Shown here piece by piece: positions 11,047 through 21,469 of a DNA stretch of 64,000 bases. The first letter of the stretch is position 1. Each line of letters starts with the position of its first letter. Origin of the DNA: Argentina anserina (lineage: Eukaryota > Streptophyta > Magnoliopsida > Rosales > Rosaceae); assembly GCF_933775445.1 (NCBI RefSeq), contig NC_065877.1, positions 20,026,001 to 20,090,000 on the forward strand, read 5' to 3'. The translations under genes and the position numbers were made by a program. The notes below the pieces were generated by a model that saw nothing but the letters and a program-made list of their open reading frames with translations, ran no database searches and was not told the origin of the DNA.

Positions 11047-14000
11047 GTGTACTTACAAGTTTAGTTTTATCAACCATGCTAAACCGATGAAGTACATTCT
11101 TCACATACTGTTGCTGTGACAAACATACCTGGTCTTTAGATATGTATTTTTCAGTTTTCATGCCCAAAATCTTCTTTGCTTCTCCTAAATCCTTTATCTC
11201 GAATTCACCACTCAACTGTGACTTCAATTTATCTATCTCCACCTTGCTCTTAGATGCAATCAACATATCATTAACATATAAGAGCAAATAAATGAAGGAT
11301 CCATCATGTAGCTTGCGAAAATAAACATATGGATCATAAAGACTCCTAGTGTAGTTCTGACCAAACATAAACTTATCAAATCGCTTGTACTATTTCCTAG
11401 TAGACTGCTTTAGGCCGTGCGTACAATGATTTCTGCAGTTTACAAACCCATTTTTCCTTACCAGTTACTTTGAAACCATCTCACTGACTCATATAAATCT
11501 CCTCATTCAATTCACCATGTAAAAATGCAGTTTTAACATCAAGTTGTACTAACTCAAGATCAAATTGTGCAACCAAGGCTAAAAGAATATGAATAGAAGA
11601 ATGTTTCACAACTCAAGAAAATACCTCATTGTAGTCTATTCCTTCCTTCTGTGCATAGCCATTAGCTACCAATCTAGCCGTGTACCGAGATCCCTCCTTT
11701 TTGGCAAATACCCATTCGCAGCCAACTGCTCTATTCCCATGTGATAATTGAGCCAACTCCCAAGTCTTGTTCTTGTGAAGAGACTTCATCTCCTCATCCA
11801 TAACCTTTTCCACTCCACTTTATTTACATGTATTATAGCTTCTTCATAAGTAGTAGGAATTTCTTCTTCAGTCATTGGAATTGCATAAGTCACCATATCA
11901 TTAAGCCAAGCTGGCTTTGGAGCATTCCTCTTTCCTTTTCTCAATGCAATAGGTTCATCTTGCTGTGTAGACTCTTGGGTTTGAGCCTCTACTTCAGTAC
12001 CTATATCTCTTTTAGTTGAATCATCAACTGTATGTTTTGAATCACCTGGAGCTTCAACAACATTTTTCTCAAGCTCTACCTGCTTCAAACTCTCTATGGT
12101 CATCTTCTGATTTTCAGAATTATTCTGCTCACTCTGATTAACCATGGAAATATCATCAAATGTAACATCTCTACTCATAATAATCTTTCTCGTATATGGA
12201 CACCATAGCCTGAATCCTTTCACACCATCACTAAAGCCCAAGAAAATAGTTTTCTTTGCTCTAGGATCAAGCTTGCTTTCCCTAACATGATTTGTAGGAC
12301 ATTCAAAAATATGTAAGTAATGATAATCAGTAGCAGGTTTTCCAGACCATACCTCCATAGGAGTTTTGCTCTTGTTTGCAGCTGTAGACAACCTATTGAT
12401 AAGATGGCCTGCATATGTAACTGCATCTGCCCAAAACTCTTTGCCTAATCTAGCATTAGACAACATACACCGAACCTTCTCTAAAAAAGTCTGATTCATA
12501 TATTCTGCTACCCCATTTTGCTACGGTGTTCCTCTAACTATGAAGTGCCTCACAATGCCTTTATCTTGACACAATTTCAAGAATGGATCAGACTTGTACT
12601 CACCACCATTATTTTACCTGAGCCTCTTAATTTTTTGACCAGTCTGAGTCTCAATCATCTTCTTCCACTTCACAAATATATCTAAGACTTCATCTTTATG
12701 TTTCATGGTATACACCCAGACTCTTCTAGAGAAGTCATTAACAAAAGTAACATAATACCGCTTACCTCCCAAAGATATAGTCTTTAAAGGTCCTCATACA
12801 TCTGTGTGAACATAATCTAAAGCTCATTTAATCTGATGAATTGTTGTACCAAACTTCACTTTAGTCTACTTTCTCAAAACACAATGTTCACATAATTCCA
12901 ATTTGCAAGTCATTGCACCTTTCAACAAGCCTTGCTTCACCAATCCCTGCATAGCTTTCTCACCAGCATGTCCAAGATGCATATGTCATACTTTGGTAGT
13001 GTCTGCATCATCTTAATCTCAAAAACTGTTGTTTCACTTGTCACTGTACTACTCCTTACAAAGAATACAAGTTTCTTTCCCTAGTACCTTTCATTATCAC
13101 AAGTGAACCACAAACAACTTTAGCAACATCAATCCTCAATATAATTGTGTGCCCCTTTGACTCCAAAGTCCCCAAAGAAATCATATTTTTCTTTAAGTTT
13201 GGAACATACCGAACGATTGTCAATTCTCTAACACTCACATCATGCATCTTGACACGAATTGTACCAAGCTCTCTAGTTCTGCAAGGACTGTCATTACCCA
13301 TAAGAACTAGTCCACCATCCAGTTCCCTCAAAGTAGAGAACAATTCCTTGTTAGGACACATGTGGTGGGTACAACCCGAATCCATTATCCATCTATCAGA
13401 ATAATCAAGTGCCAATAAACTTACCAAAGCCAAATCAATCTCAATGTCATCAAAGTAATATGCACTCAAAGCAAAATCGAAGTTATGATCGTCTTCACTT
13501 TTCGCCATATCCAGGCATTTCTTGTCTCTAGTCTTCAACTTGGGACAATCTTTCTTCTAATGCCCCTTTTGACAACAAAAAGCACACTCATCTTTTGGAG
13601 GAAATTTACTTCTTGACTTGGAACGAGATTTACTTCTTTTTCCACTAAACTTTATACCATCTGATCTACCTCTTGCTACAAGTGTTTCACCCAACAATTT
13701 ATCTAATTGCTTCTCCTTCTTTCTACACTCATTATTAATCAATGAATTGCACACATTATCAAATTTCACTTCATTCTTTCCATGGAACAATGGTGTAATC
13801 AAATGCTCATACTCGTCACGAAAAGAATTCAGCGAACACAAGGCTTTATCCTCATCATCAATTTGAACTTCTAAATTAACCAAAACTGTAAATATCTTAT
13901 AAAAATCACTAATGTGTTCAGTCATAGAAATACCTTGTAGGTAGTTGAACCGGAAAGCCTCATCTTCAAGTGAAACCGAGTTTCAGCACTCTTGACCATG

Positions 14001-14313
14001 TACTGGTCTTCTACTTTCTTCTAAAGCTCTTTTGCTGAAGTTTCCCTTATAATAGAGAACTTCTAATCCTTTGTAAGACATAATCGAATAGAACCACAAG
14101 CCCACTTATTAATATGCTTCCACTCTGAATCAGCCATGTCATTTGGTTTGTCGTTAAGAGCAATATCCAATTCTTGTTGACACAAGACATCCATCATCTC
14201 ACACTACCACATGCCAAAATTATTTGTTCCATCAAACGTTTTCTTCTCACTGTCAACATTATCGTCAACCATGATTTCCAAATAATATTATTATCAATCC
14301 CAATTCGGAACTT

Positions 14314-14325
14314 GGTCTGATGCCA
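14314..14325 (-). other. Copia primer binding site
   Basis: The minus strand reads TGGCATCAGACC, matching 10 of 12 bases of the usual plant copia primer site complementary to initiator tRNA-Met. It lies 3 nt inside the 5' LTR, which fixes the element's direction as minus. Confidence 0.75.
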
Positions 14326-14328
14326 GTT

Positions 14329-14727
14329 TGTTGTGTGGAAGCGTAAACAAATAACAATATTGATATGAAATAATAAAGAAAAGAAACACAAGGACACAAA
14401 ATTTATGGTGGTTCACCCAATCAATGTGATTGAGCTATGCCCACTCTTAGAGCCGGCAAATATTCCACTATGATCAAATATGAGAACAATTACAGTTAAT
14501 AATAACTCTCTCCACCCAAACCAATATACCCAATCATATTACTATTCTCTTCAACTACAATACACAACAATCCCCAATAACCAAGCTCTCTAGGAACTTC
14601 ACCAATTGAATAGTTGCGTCACCACCAAGAGAATAAGGAGAAAAGAGTACTGTGAATGGCCCTGTAATATTTATGTCTATCTTTGTTCAAATCAACCATA
14701 CGGCTGCCCCATCTTCACACACACACA

Positions 14728-14758
<31 letters not shown>

Positions 14759-14857
14759 CATATGCCTTCAATTATGCTAGAAACCCTAGCATGTGCAGCT
14801 CACATGATAACTTAATGAACACCAATTTGGGCTAAGCCCATGACGTTGATGCCAACA
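14329..14857 (-). repeat. 5' LTR of the copia element
   Basis: It pairs with 7695-8140. It is longer because it keeps a segment lost from the other LTR and has an expanded, interrupted (CA)n tract at about 14716-14760. It would have carried the element promoter. Confidence 0.88.
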
Positions 14858-15920
14858 TCAATTCATCAAAATCTCCAGGAAGCACATGAACGTCGGGATC
14901 TCCAATTGGAAATCCAGATCAAAATTTCAACCATTTTTCAGGTGCATTTTGGGCCAAGAAATCAGAAGCTTTTAGAGGAGAGATTGTTAGAGGTGAGATT
15001 TGATTTCTTCGCATTATATGGTGGAAGCTTGATTCAACTAGGAACTATTTGGGTTGAGTTGAACACCCAACTTCAACTTATAATGGATTTTGCTACCTTA
15101 AGTTCGGGAGAAAGCTTATGCTATTGGGGAATTGAATTATAGGCTACAAACTCTTCTAACTTAAAAGTAAATTGTAGCTTTAGAAATTCAAAGTCATATT
15201 GGATTGAATTGTAGTGCTGCTATGATATATTTTCTTAAATGGAATTCACAAGCTAGAAAATTTTGTAGAGTTGATTTCCCTATAATACTTTCTTGGTGCC
15301 TTCATGTTTGGAAGTGAATTGTACGCAGGAAGCTCTTTGGTCATTGTTTTTGTTAAATCGATATGGTTGGTAATCTTGGTATAACAATGGTTGAAATTGG
15401 ATTATATATGTTGGAAGCTTTCTGGTTGTAACTTTTGCCAAGTTAATTAGATAAATATTTTTGGTTTATGTGGTAGAAGAATTAGGCATGAGAACACTTG
15501 TGTACAGTTTATTATTGTGCGTTATTAGGGTTAGTAACATGATTACTGAGTGTCAGTAATTTGTTATTGGGGACTCACTATTAGTAATTTGTTATGAGGG
15601 TTATTGCGTGTCAGTAATTTGTTATTATGGGTTACTGAGGTCAGTAACATGATTACTGGATGTCAGTAATTTATAATTGTGGGTTAGTGGAGATCAGTAA
15701 TTTATTCCGGTGACGGTAGCTAGAGTCTGGTGACGGGGACCGGAGTACGGCAACGGGGACCAGAGTTTGGTGATTAGAGCTTGGAGTCCGGTATGGTTCA
15801 GACAAAGTGATCTCTTTCATCACCTTTCTTTCTTTATAGTGTTTAGATAGATGAGGGTAAAATAGTCTCAAAAATATACAAAATCATAGTTTTTGTACTA
15901 TTTGGTCAAATAGTTATAGA
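14858..15920. other. Unassigned spacer with degenerate tandem repeats
   Basis: No gene recognised. At about 15510-15700 a degenerate repeat built on GTCAGTAATTTGTTATT recurs several times. At about 15710-15795 a roughly 20-bp unit resembling GGTGACGGGGACCGGAGT recurs about four times with decay. Confidence 0.45.
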
Positions 15921-16323
15921 TAGGGATGACAATATTACCCATCAGGTAGGATATTCACGGGTATTCGACCCTAATGAGGCTGTGTAATGGGTAAAAACTT
16001 TTTTATAGTTATTATTTTATTTTGAACTAGACTTGTATTGGTTTAAGTTGGATTAATGTAAAAAAAAACTAATCCATGATATTTAGTTTTCATTTTAGAT
16101 TTTTACGTTTTTCTATACTTCATATGAATTTTTATATAATATAACAAAGTATCATTAACGGTTATTGGGGCGGATATGAGAAACGGATCCCCAGTGGGTA
16201 TGGGGACGAAGAATACCCATTACTTTCTAACGGGAATTGGGGCGGGTATGGGGACATAATTGAAATTGGGTATGAGTATGGTATTTCGATCCCCTGACCC
16301 TACCTTGTCCATTGTCATCTTTA
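15921..16323. mobile_element. hAT-type MITE with 8-bp TSD
   Basis: The ends TAGGGATGACAAT and the inverse of ATTGTCATCTTTA match at 11 of 13 positions. The flanking octamers GTTATAGA (15913-15920) and GTTGTAGA (16324-16331) match at 7 of 8, as expected for an aged hAT target duplication. The 403-bp body has subterminal GGGTATGGGGAC and ACCCATTAC motifs and no ORF, so it would have moved by an autonomous hAT transposase in trans. Confidence 0.9.
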
Positions 16324-18880
16324 GTTGTAGATACTCTTAGAGTGAATGATCATATTTTAAATTTCCTCATTCAAATAGTCAATAAAAGGTCTAAATTTGT
16401 ATGAATTGGTCATTTTCCATAATAGAATGCAGGAAAATATTAATGAACGAAAAGATAAAGAACAATAAATGTAGGAAAAGTAAATATAATATCAGCAAAC
16501 AACTGTAATAAGAAAGACAGTGAAGACTGAAAGTGTTGAAACGTTGAATTGTAGTGAAAGGATCGATAAAAATGTGTAGTTGTGTTTGGTCAAGGACATA
16601 TAACAATGACGCCCATGGTCTTTTTAGAGTAGAGAACTTAAACCTGCGTAATAAAGAAGAGAAATTAATTAATCACATTCCTAATGGTGCATGAGCTAGG
16701 ACCATATTGACTACCCTTAATTAATCACAAACTCTAATTGGTTGTCCGAGAGATTTTGTACGTGTTATGATTATTATTATTATTTTGTATCAAAATAAAA
16801 TGAATCGGACACTTTGTCTTATAATTGTTTTCCTCTTATATCAAAACAAGATGAATGCTTGGTATGCAAGCTGGTGCCAAAAAGATGGATTATTTTGTGG
16901 CAATCTAATTTCATTGAAGATCAATCGAATCCTGTTTGACTGGTAAAAAAGATTCCACAGCTGATCACATGTCGTCACGGTCGACATCAATATAGGCAGT
17001 GTTGTTGTCCATCGATATAAATTGATAGCGCATGGCTTTAAAACAGTGACCCGGGCACACATGAATGCAAATAATACTAGTGCCATACGGGAGAGCCCAG
17101 CAAGAGATGAAGACAAATTTCAGCTGTCACTGAGATATGTGTATGTATCACAATTAATCTTGAGAACACGGCTTACCTATCTAGGGCTTAACTAGGCTTT
17201 GGACAAAAGGCATTTGTGAGCTCCATGCCATCACATGGAATTACTTGGTTATTGTCTGTTATTTATCCAGCTTGATTTCTGGTGAATGCTACGAGGCTTT
17301 GGGTTTTCTGTAAGAGGTAATGAACTTACAATTAATACAAAGCAGAAACTGAACAATGTATGTATGGCTTTTATTTCTTTTTGAGAAATAATTGTATTAA
17401 TTAAGGTCAGAAAACACATACATCATAAGTTGTCTTACATCTAATTATCATGAATGACACAAGCAATCAAACATACGAAAAGTACCATTATTACTGGGTA
17501 AGCAAATATATTGCCTACAACTACCGATAATGATCCATGCAATCTATTCCCTCAAGTTTTGACGTGATTTTTCTCAAGCACATTGATCGTCATTATCTTC
17601 ATGTGTCAAAAGATTGGAGGTGGCATTCCCTCCTTGTGTTAGAGCTACTCTAAACCTCTTCAACGATGATTGCATTCGAGGAGTTTTTTCCGGTGTGTTT
17701 CGTATGAAAAAAAAAACACACACACTATAACGCTTATTTGAATAAATTTTTTAAGCAAAAAAGCACGTCAAATTAAGAAAGGGTGTTGTTTTTTAATTAA
17801 TTATTATGACGGTCATCACTCATTAACTACTTGAAACATTGTGTTTGTCTACTCATTTGCTCTTAGTCAAAACTTCGTTAGGCCTACCTTAAAAGTGTTT
17901 GAAAGGTTGGAACCTTCGAGATGTATGGTGATATTAACAAATAATCGATCAGCACTACTTGGATTTACCCCAATTTTTATATTTCATTTTCTATTGAAAA
18001 GAACTTCCCCAAATTCATATAAACATATTTGGACCCAACATATTTACGAAATTTAGCTCACAAACAATTGTGTTAAGTAATGTAGAGCCCTTGCAAGAAG
18101 TTTAGATGCATCCAATCAATCGGCTTTCATTTCATTGTAATGTAATGTACTTATAACTGTTGGAGTTATAAACACATATATTACTAAAAGTTGTCCTTTT
18201 TCTCATATAAATTTCATGTAAAAGAAAATAATCTATAAACAATAGAGATTCTGAACAAAAAGTAATTAAAGTGGCTCCTTAGTGGAAGAGGTTGAGCCCT
18301 ATACATATCGATGCATGAGATCACTACGTATGTAGATCGATACGACGTACTAGGCTGTCGGTAATGGAACGCCCGCTTGCACGATCTTCAGCAGTGAGAT
18401 CTGTGTGTATCATCAGCACTGTTAAGTGGTGAGAGTGACTATAAAGAAAGACAAAGCATGCAATGTTAATCCACCAACGTGCGTATACATGAGCCAAGTT
18501 ATACTTGAAACAAACTAGATGCATGGCCATTCAAGACCTCAAAGGCAAAAGTTCAGAGACACCAATTAGCTCTTCTGGAAATTAGTTATTAAAACCAAGG
18601 TCAAAACCACCTAGACATGCTTTTTCGAGAATCGGCGAATCGATCGATTCAAGGTAGTGTGCTATATATATTAGGTTTTTTGCGTGGCCACCTCATATCA
18701 GAAGAAATCAATTGGTCGTTTGGTATTTTGGTCTAGCTAGTTTTGGTAATTAATGCCTTCATACTCCTAATAATGTTCAGAAAAGATGCATTGATTTGCA
18801 CCAGTAGAGTATATTAAGCCTCATAAGATTCCACTAGTACATTCAAATGACAAAGATTATTAAGAAAATAGATGAACGAG
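16324..18880. other. Spacer upstream of the first CLE gene
   Basis: AT-rich, with no coding region I can defend on either strand. The last few hundred bases are presumably the promoter of the CLE gene that follows. Confidence 0.4.
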
Positions 18881-18882
18881 CT

Positions 18883-18891
18883 CTATATAAG
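18883..18891 (+). promoter_or_regulatory. Putative TATA box of the first CLE gene
   Basis: CTATATAAG lies about 65-70 nt before the CLE start codon, leaving room for a transcription start near 18915 and a leader of about 40 nt. Confidence 0.5.
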
Positions 18892-18953
18892 CATGCATGG
18901 AGGCTTCATTCCCGTATAGCTAGCAATATTTCAAAGCTAATATATAAGTAACA

Positions 18954-19196
18954 ATGGCAAGGCTGATGTGCTTCTGTATATGTCTAATCTTTGTGTTCTG
19001 CACATTCTCAAGGTCAGAAAGTCGACCTATTGAATCCTATCTTGGGAGGAAGAATTCACTTGATACCAGGACAGTGATTGTACTGCGAGAAACCTTACTT
19101 CGTAGATCGATCGCAAAAAAGCTCGAAGCTGCTGGGTTTCGAGGAGAAGATGAGAAGCGAAGAAGTCCTGGAGGACCCGATCCTCGTCACCACTGA
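18954..19196 (+). CDS. CLE peptide hormone precursor, CLE1-7-like
   Basis: An 80-residue single-exon precursor. Residues 1 to about 22 form a hydrophobic, Cys/Phe-rich secretion signal, a variable basic linker follows, and the last 12 residues RRSPGGPDPRHH are a complete CLE motif ending exactly at the stop. The SPGGPDPRHH core is that of Arabidopsis CLE1/3/4. Family knowledge: the dodecapeptide is cut out, hydroxylated on prolines (positions 4 and 7) and sensed by CLV1-type leucine-rich-repeat receptor kinases; CLE1-7 members act in roots and respond to nitrogen. The ATG at 18954 is the first in a short leader and gives the signal peptide. I infer a functional gene; the exact subgroup would need a tree. 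Confidence 0.92.
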   Translation: MARLMCFCICLIFVFCTFSRSESRPIESYLGRKNSLDTRTVIVLRETLLRRSIAKKLEAAGFRGEDEKRRSPGGPDPRHH

Positions 19197-19622
19197 AACT
19201 GAAAAACCTATGTGTATGTTGAACCATGCACTCTCAGGCCAGCAACAGATTCATTATCATAAGTAACAAAAGTGTCTTGCTTAGATGCATGCATGAATTA
19301 GGGAAATATATTGGTTAGCAAGGATCCAAGCATTTCGTAATAGATCTTCTAAATTGTGGACTGCACACTTGCAACCGTACTTAAGCCTTTGGGTGGTTGC
19401 TTGTGTGCTAGGCATGCATCTTGATGATTTACAAATTATGTATTTTACTTTATTTACCTTACTCCTCCTCAAGTACATTAATGTTTCTTAACGTGCAGTG
19501 AGAAGTATGTTATAATCTTTAGAAATGGATTTTTGATCGGCATAGTTTGAAGTATAAAATTAGTATATAAGAAATAAAAACAGAAAAAACATGTATAGGC
19601 ACGCAGGTATACCTTTCAAAAT
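19197..19622. other. 3' flank of the CLE gene
   Basis: No gene. It presumably holds the 3' UTR and polyadenylation region of the CLE gene up to the retroposon target site. Confidence 0.4.
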
Positions 19623-19635
19623 GTCTTACCATCAA
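19623..19635. repeat. Left TSD of the DUF4283 retroposon
   Basis: GTCTTACCATCAA, repeated exactly at 22428-22440 just after a poly(A) run. A 13-bp perfect TSD is typical of L1-machinery insertion. Confidence 0.88.
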
Positions 19636-20364
19636 ACAGAGGGCGATAAATGAGATCTAAGCGTCCATAGATACTTAGTATATACCGCGCGCGGCCCCAT
19701 ATTTATTCTCACTCTAGGGTTAGGGTTTTTTGCTGTGCGGCACGAGTTCTGATGGCAATTCCGATGGCTTCCGTTGCTTCTATGACTGCAAGGCTAGCTT
19801 CAAAGCTCTCTCTCACCAAGGAGGACAAACCAGTGGACCTTGGCAACCTCCGGCTGCCGGAGAAAGGTTTTATGGCGCCTCAATTTTACTTGGTGGGGAA
19901 GCTAAATACAACAAAGGCAGTGATTTTTAATTCCTTCCGTGCGGCTGTTCGATCTATGTGGAGAACGTCGGTGTTGGATGAAGTTGCGGCTCGTGGTGAG
20001 TGGTGACTGCTTCCTCTTCACGTTCGCCAACGAACGAGATCTAGCACGAGTGAAGAAAGGAGGCCCCTAGGCTTTCTAATGAGCAATGATATTGCTCAAT
20101 GATTACGCTAGTTTCTCGGACATCATGCAAGTACCACTGAATTTTGCTTGGATTTCGGTAGAAATCAAGGGCTTACTGGCCGCGTTGATGACTGAAGCCA
20201 CGATGCAATTGGTTGGCGAAACAATCAGCATGGTGCTACAAGTAGATCCCGACTCGGTGGCTAGAGCGAGTCCTAAGGTGCGGCTGGTCTTACCGCTGCA
20301 TGACCCGGTCAAGCTCAAGCGTCGCCTTACGGTTTCTCCCTCTGACGTGATTATGGTGCAATAC

Positions 20365-20542
20365 TGTTAAACAGCGACAAGCGTGGCCCGTGGACCAACT
20401 GTACCGATACTGTCCCAACTTAGCCACCTCACAGGTGTTGGGTTTTAATCACAAAAGGCCTCGGTACAATTGGTTATTATCCACCCACTTATAAGCTTTA
20501 TTTTCTGTCATTTCTTAGATGTGAGATCTCTCCTCTCCAACA
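20365..20542 (-). repeat. TRIM LTR (3' copy)
   Basis: 178-bp direct repeat partner of 21290-21469, with TG...CA ends on the minus strand. It contains CTTATAAGTGGG on the minus strand, a possible TATA element. Confidence 0.9.
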
Positions 20543-20699
20543 CGCGCCCCTCACGTGCAACCTAATTTTTAGGTTTGCACGTGACAGATTAACATCCCAC
20601 ATACTGGGACAAAATAAACCAAGGTCTAGTAACCAACGACACTTGGTGACCATCCAATCGGAAACTCTCCGATGGTATGATAATGACACCCATCTTGGG

Positions 20700-21205
20700 T
20701 AGGGCTGGGCAAAAAGCCCAAAGAAGAAAAAAAACCCGGACCGGACCGCCGGGCCCGTCCGGGCGGGCCGGGTTTTTTGCCGGGCTCATATGTTGTCATG
20801 TGATAAACGGGCCGGGCTTTGTTATGTCCGGGCCGGTCATGGGCCTTCAAATCTTTAAAAAAAAACCCAGAAACCCGGGACATTAGGTGTTATTATGTAA
20901 TTGGCTTTCGTAAGTGATCATAAAACTTATAGAATAGATACAATGACACTGGAACATAACCAAGTAACCTTAAACTTAACTAATTCCAATCCCATGATTC
21001 CCCGCCAACTAGCCAAAAACAGAGTTAGGCCAGGAAAACCGAGCGGGCTCGGCCAGGATGTTACCGGTCCGGGTTTTACCCGGGCCTTGCAATTAATTGA
21101 CCCGGGCCCTGATTTTTTTAGAAAAAAACCTGGCCCGTCACACTACAACCGGGCTGGGCCCGGGCCCTGAAAAAAAGCCCGGGGCGGGGCCCGTGCCCAA
21201 CCCTA
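20700..21205. mobile_element. hAT-type non-autonomous element inside the TRIM
   Basis: Ends TAGGGCTGGGCA and the inverse of TGCCCAACCCTA match at 11 of 12 positions. The 8-bp TSD ATCTTGGG is perfect (20692-20699 and 21206-21213). The 506-bp body is rich in GGGCCCGG-type blocks near both ends with an AT-rich middle. ORFs reading through it are low-complexity artefacts. Confidence 0.93.
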
Positions 21206-21277
21206 ATCTTGGGCCCATGAAAAAGTGGCACCCAACTCGGGCCCACGAAAGATTGGAGCGCGACTGGAGAGAGACCC

Positions 21278-21289
21278 GCCTTGATACCA
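21278..21289 (-). other. TRIM primer binding site
   Basis: The minus strand reads TGGTATCAAGGC immediately inside the right-hand LTR, matching an initiator tRNA-Met type primer site for its first 8 bases. This sets the TRIM direction as minus. Confidence 0.8.
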
Positions 21290-21469
21290 TGTTAAACAGC
21301 AACAAGCGTGGCCCGTGGACCAACTGTACCAGTAATGTCCCAACTTAGCCACCTCACAGGTGTTGGGTTTTAATCACAAAATACCTCGGTACAATTGGTT
21401 ATTATCCACCCACTTATAAGCTTTATTTTCTTTGTCACTTCTTAGATGTGGGATCTCTCCTCTCCAACA
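21290..21469 (-). repeat. TRIM LTR (5' copy)
   Basis: 180-bp direct repeat partner of 20365-20542; the primer site adjoins its inner edge. Confidence 0.9.

Larger units (their letters stand above)
8240..14272 (-). pseudogene. Copia gag-pol polyprotein relic
   Basis: Reading from the minus-strand ATG at 14272: gag (zinc-knuckle remnant CAFCCQKGH near 13557-13590), protease with the DSG triad (WIMDSGCTHHMCPNKEL near 13370), integrase (about 13055-12000), RT (about 11830-11024) and RNase H (about 8911-8240). The RNase H part has the TTEAEW and HNRTKHI blocks of copia RNase H. The RT active-site box is YVND at 11267-11278, so the first catalytic aspartate is asparagine. Several in-frame stops and frame changes break the protein. 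Gag-pol packages the element RNA and makes and integrates its cDNA; this copy cannot. Confidence 0.9.
7695..14857 (-). mobile_element. Decayed Tork-like Ty1/copia retrotransposon
   Basis: Two related terminal repeats (7695-8140 and 14329-14857) bound a minus-strand gag-pol relic whose domain order is gag, protease, integrase, reverse transcriptase (RT), RNase H, as in copia elements. The 5' LTR is the right-hand one. A primer binding site adjoins it and a purine-rich tract (minus strand of about 8145-8160) adjoins the 3' LTR. RT and RNase H motifs resemble the Tork/Tnt1 lineage. Many stops and frameshifts plus a 2,051-bp insertion show it is dead. No clear TSD remains: the flanks CATCA and TCAAT do not match well. 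Confidence 0.92.
20365..21469 (-). mobile_element. TRIM retrotransposon with perfect TSD
   Basis: Two direct terminal repeats of 178 and 180 bp (20365-20542 and 21290-21469) bound a short non-coding interior. On the minus strand each LTR starts TGTTGGAGAGG and ends in CA. The TSD AATAC is perfect (20360-20364 and 21470-21474), and the host ORF is in frame across the empty site. The LTRs differ at about ten positions, roughly 5-6 percent, so the insertion is not very recent. It has no coding capacity and depends on other retrotransposons. It does not look like Cassandra: I see no 5S-like region. Confidence 0.93.

Noticed and set aside
7690..14862. TSD for the minus-strand copia element
   Set aside because: CATCA against TCAAT (or ATTCA if the LTR ends 3 nt later) is too poor a match to claim.
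19731..19750. GGCACGAG, resembling a cDNA-library adaptor
   Set aside because: A chance 8-mer; the flanks and the 13-bp TSD show a genomic retroposon rather than vector contamination.
20589..21348. Several Pro/Gly/Arg-rich ORFs on both strands
   Set aside because: They arise from GGGCCCGG-type blocks of the hAT element and have no domain.
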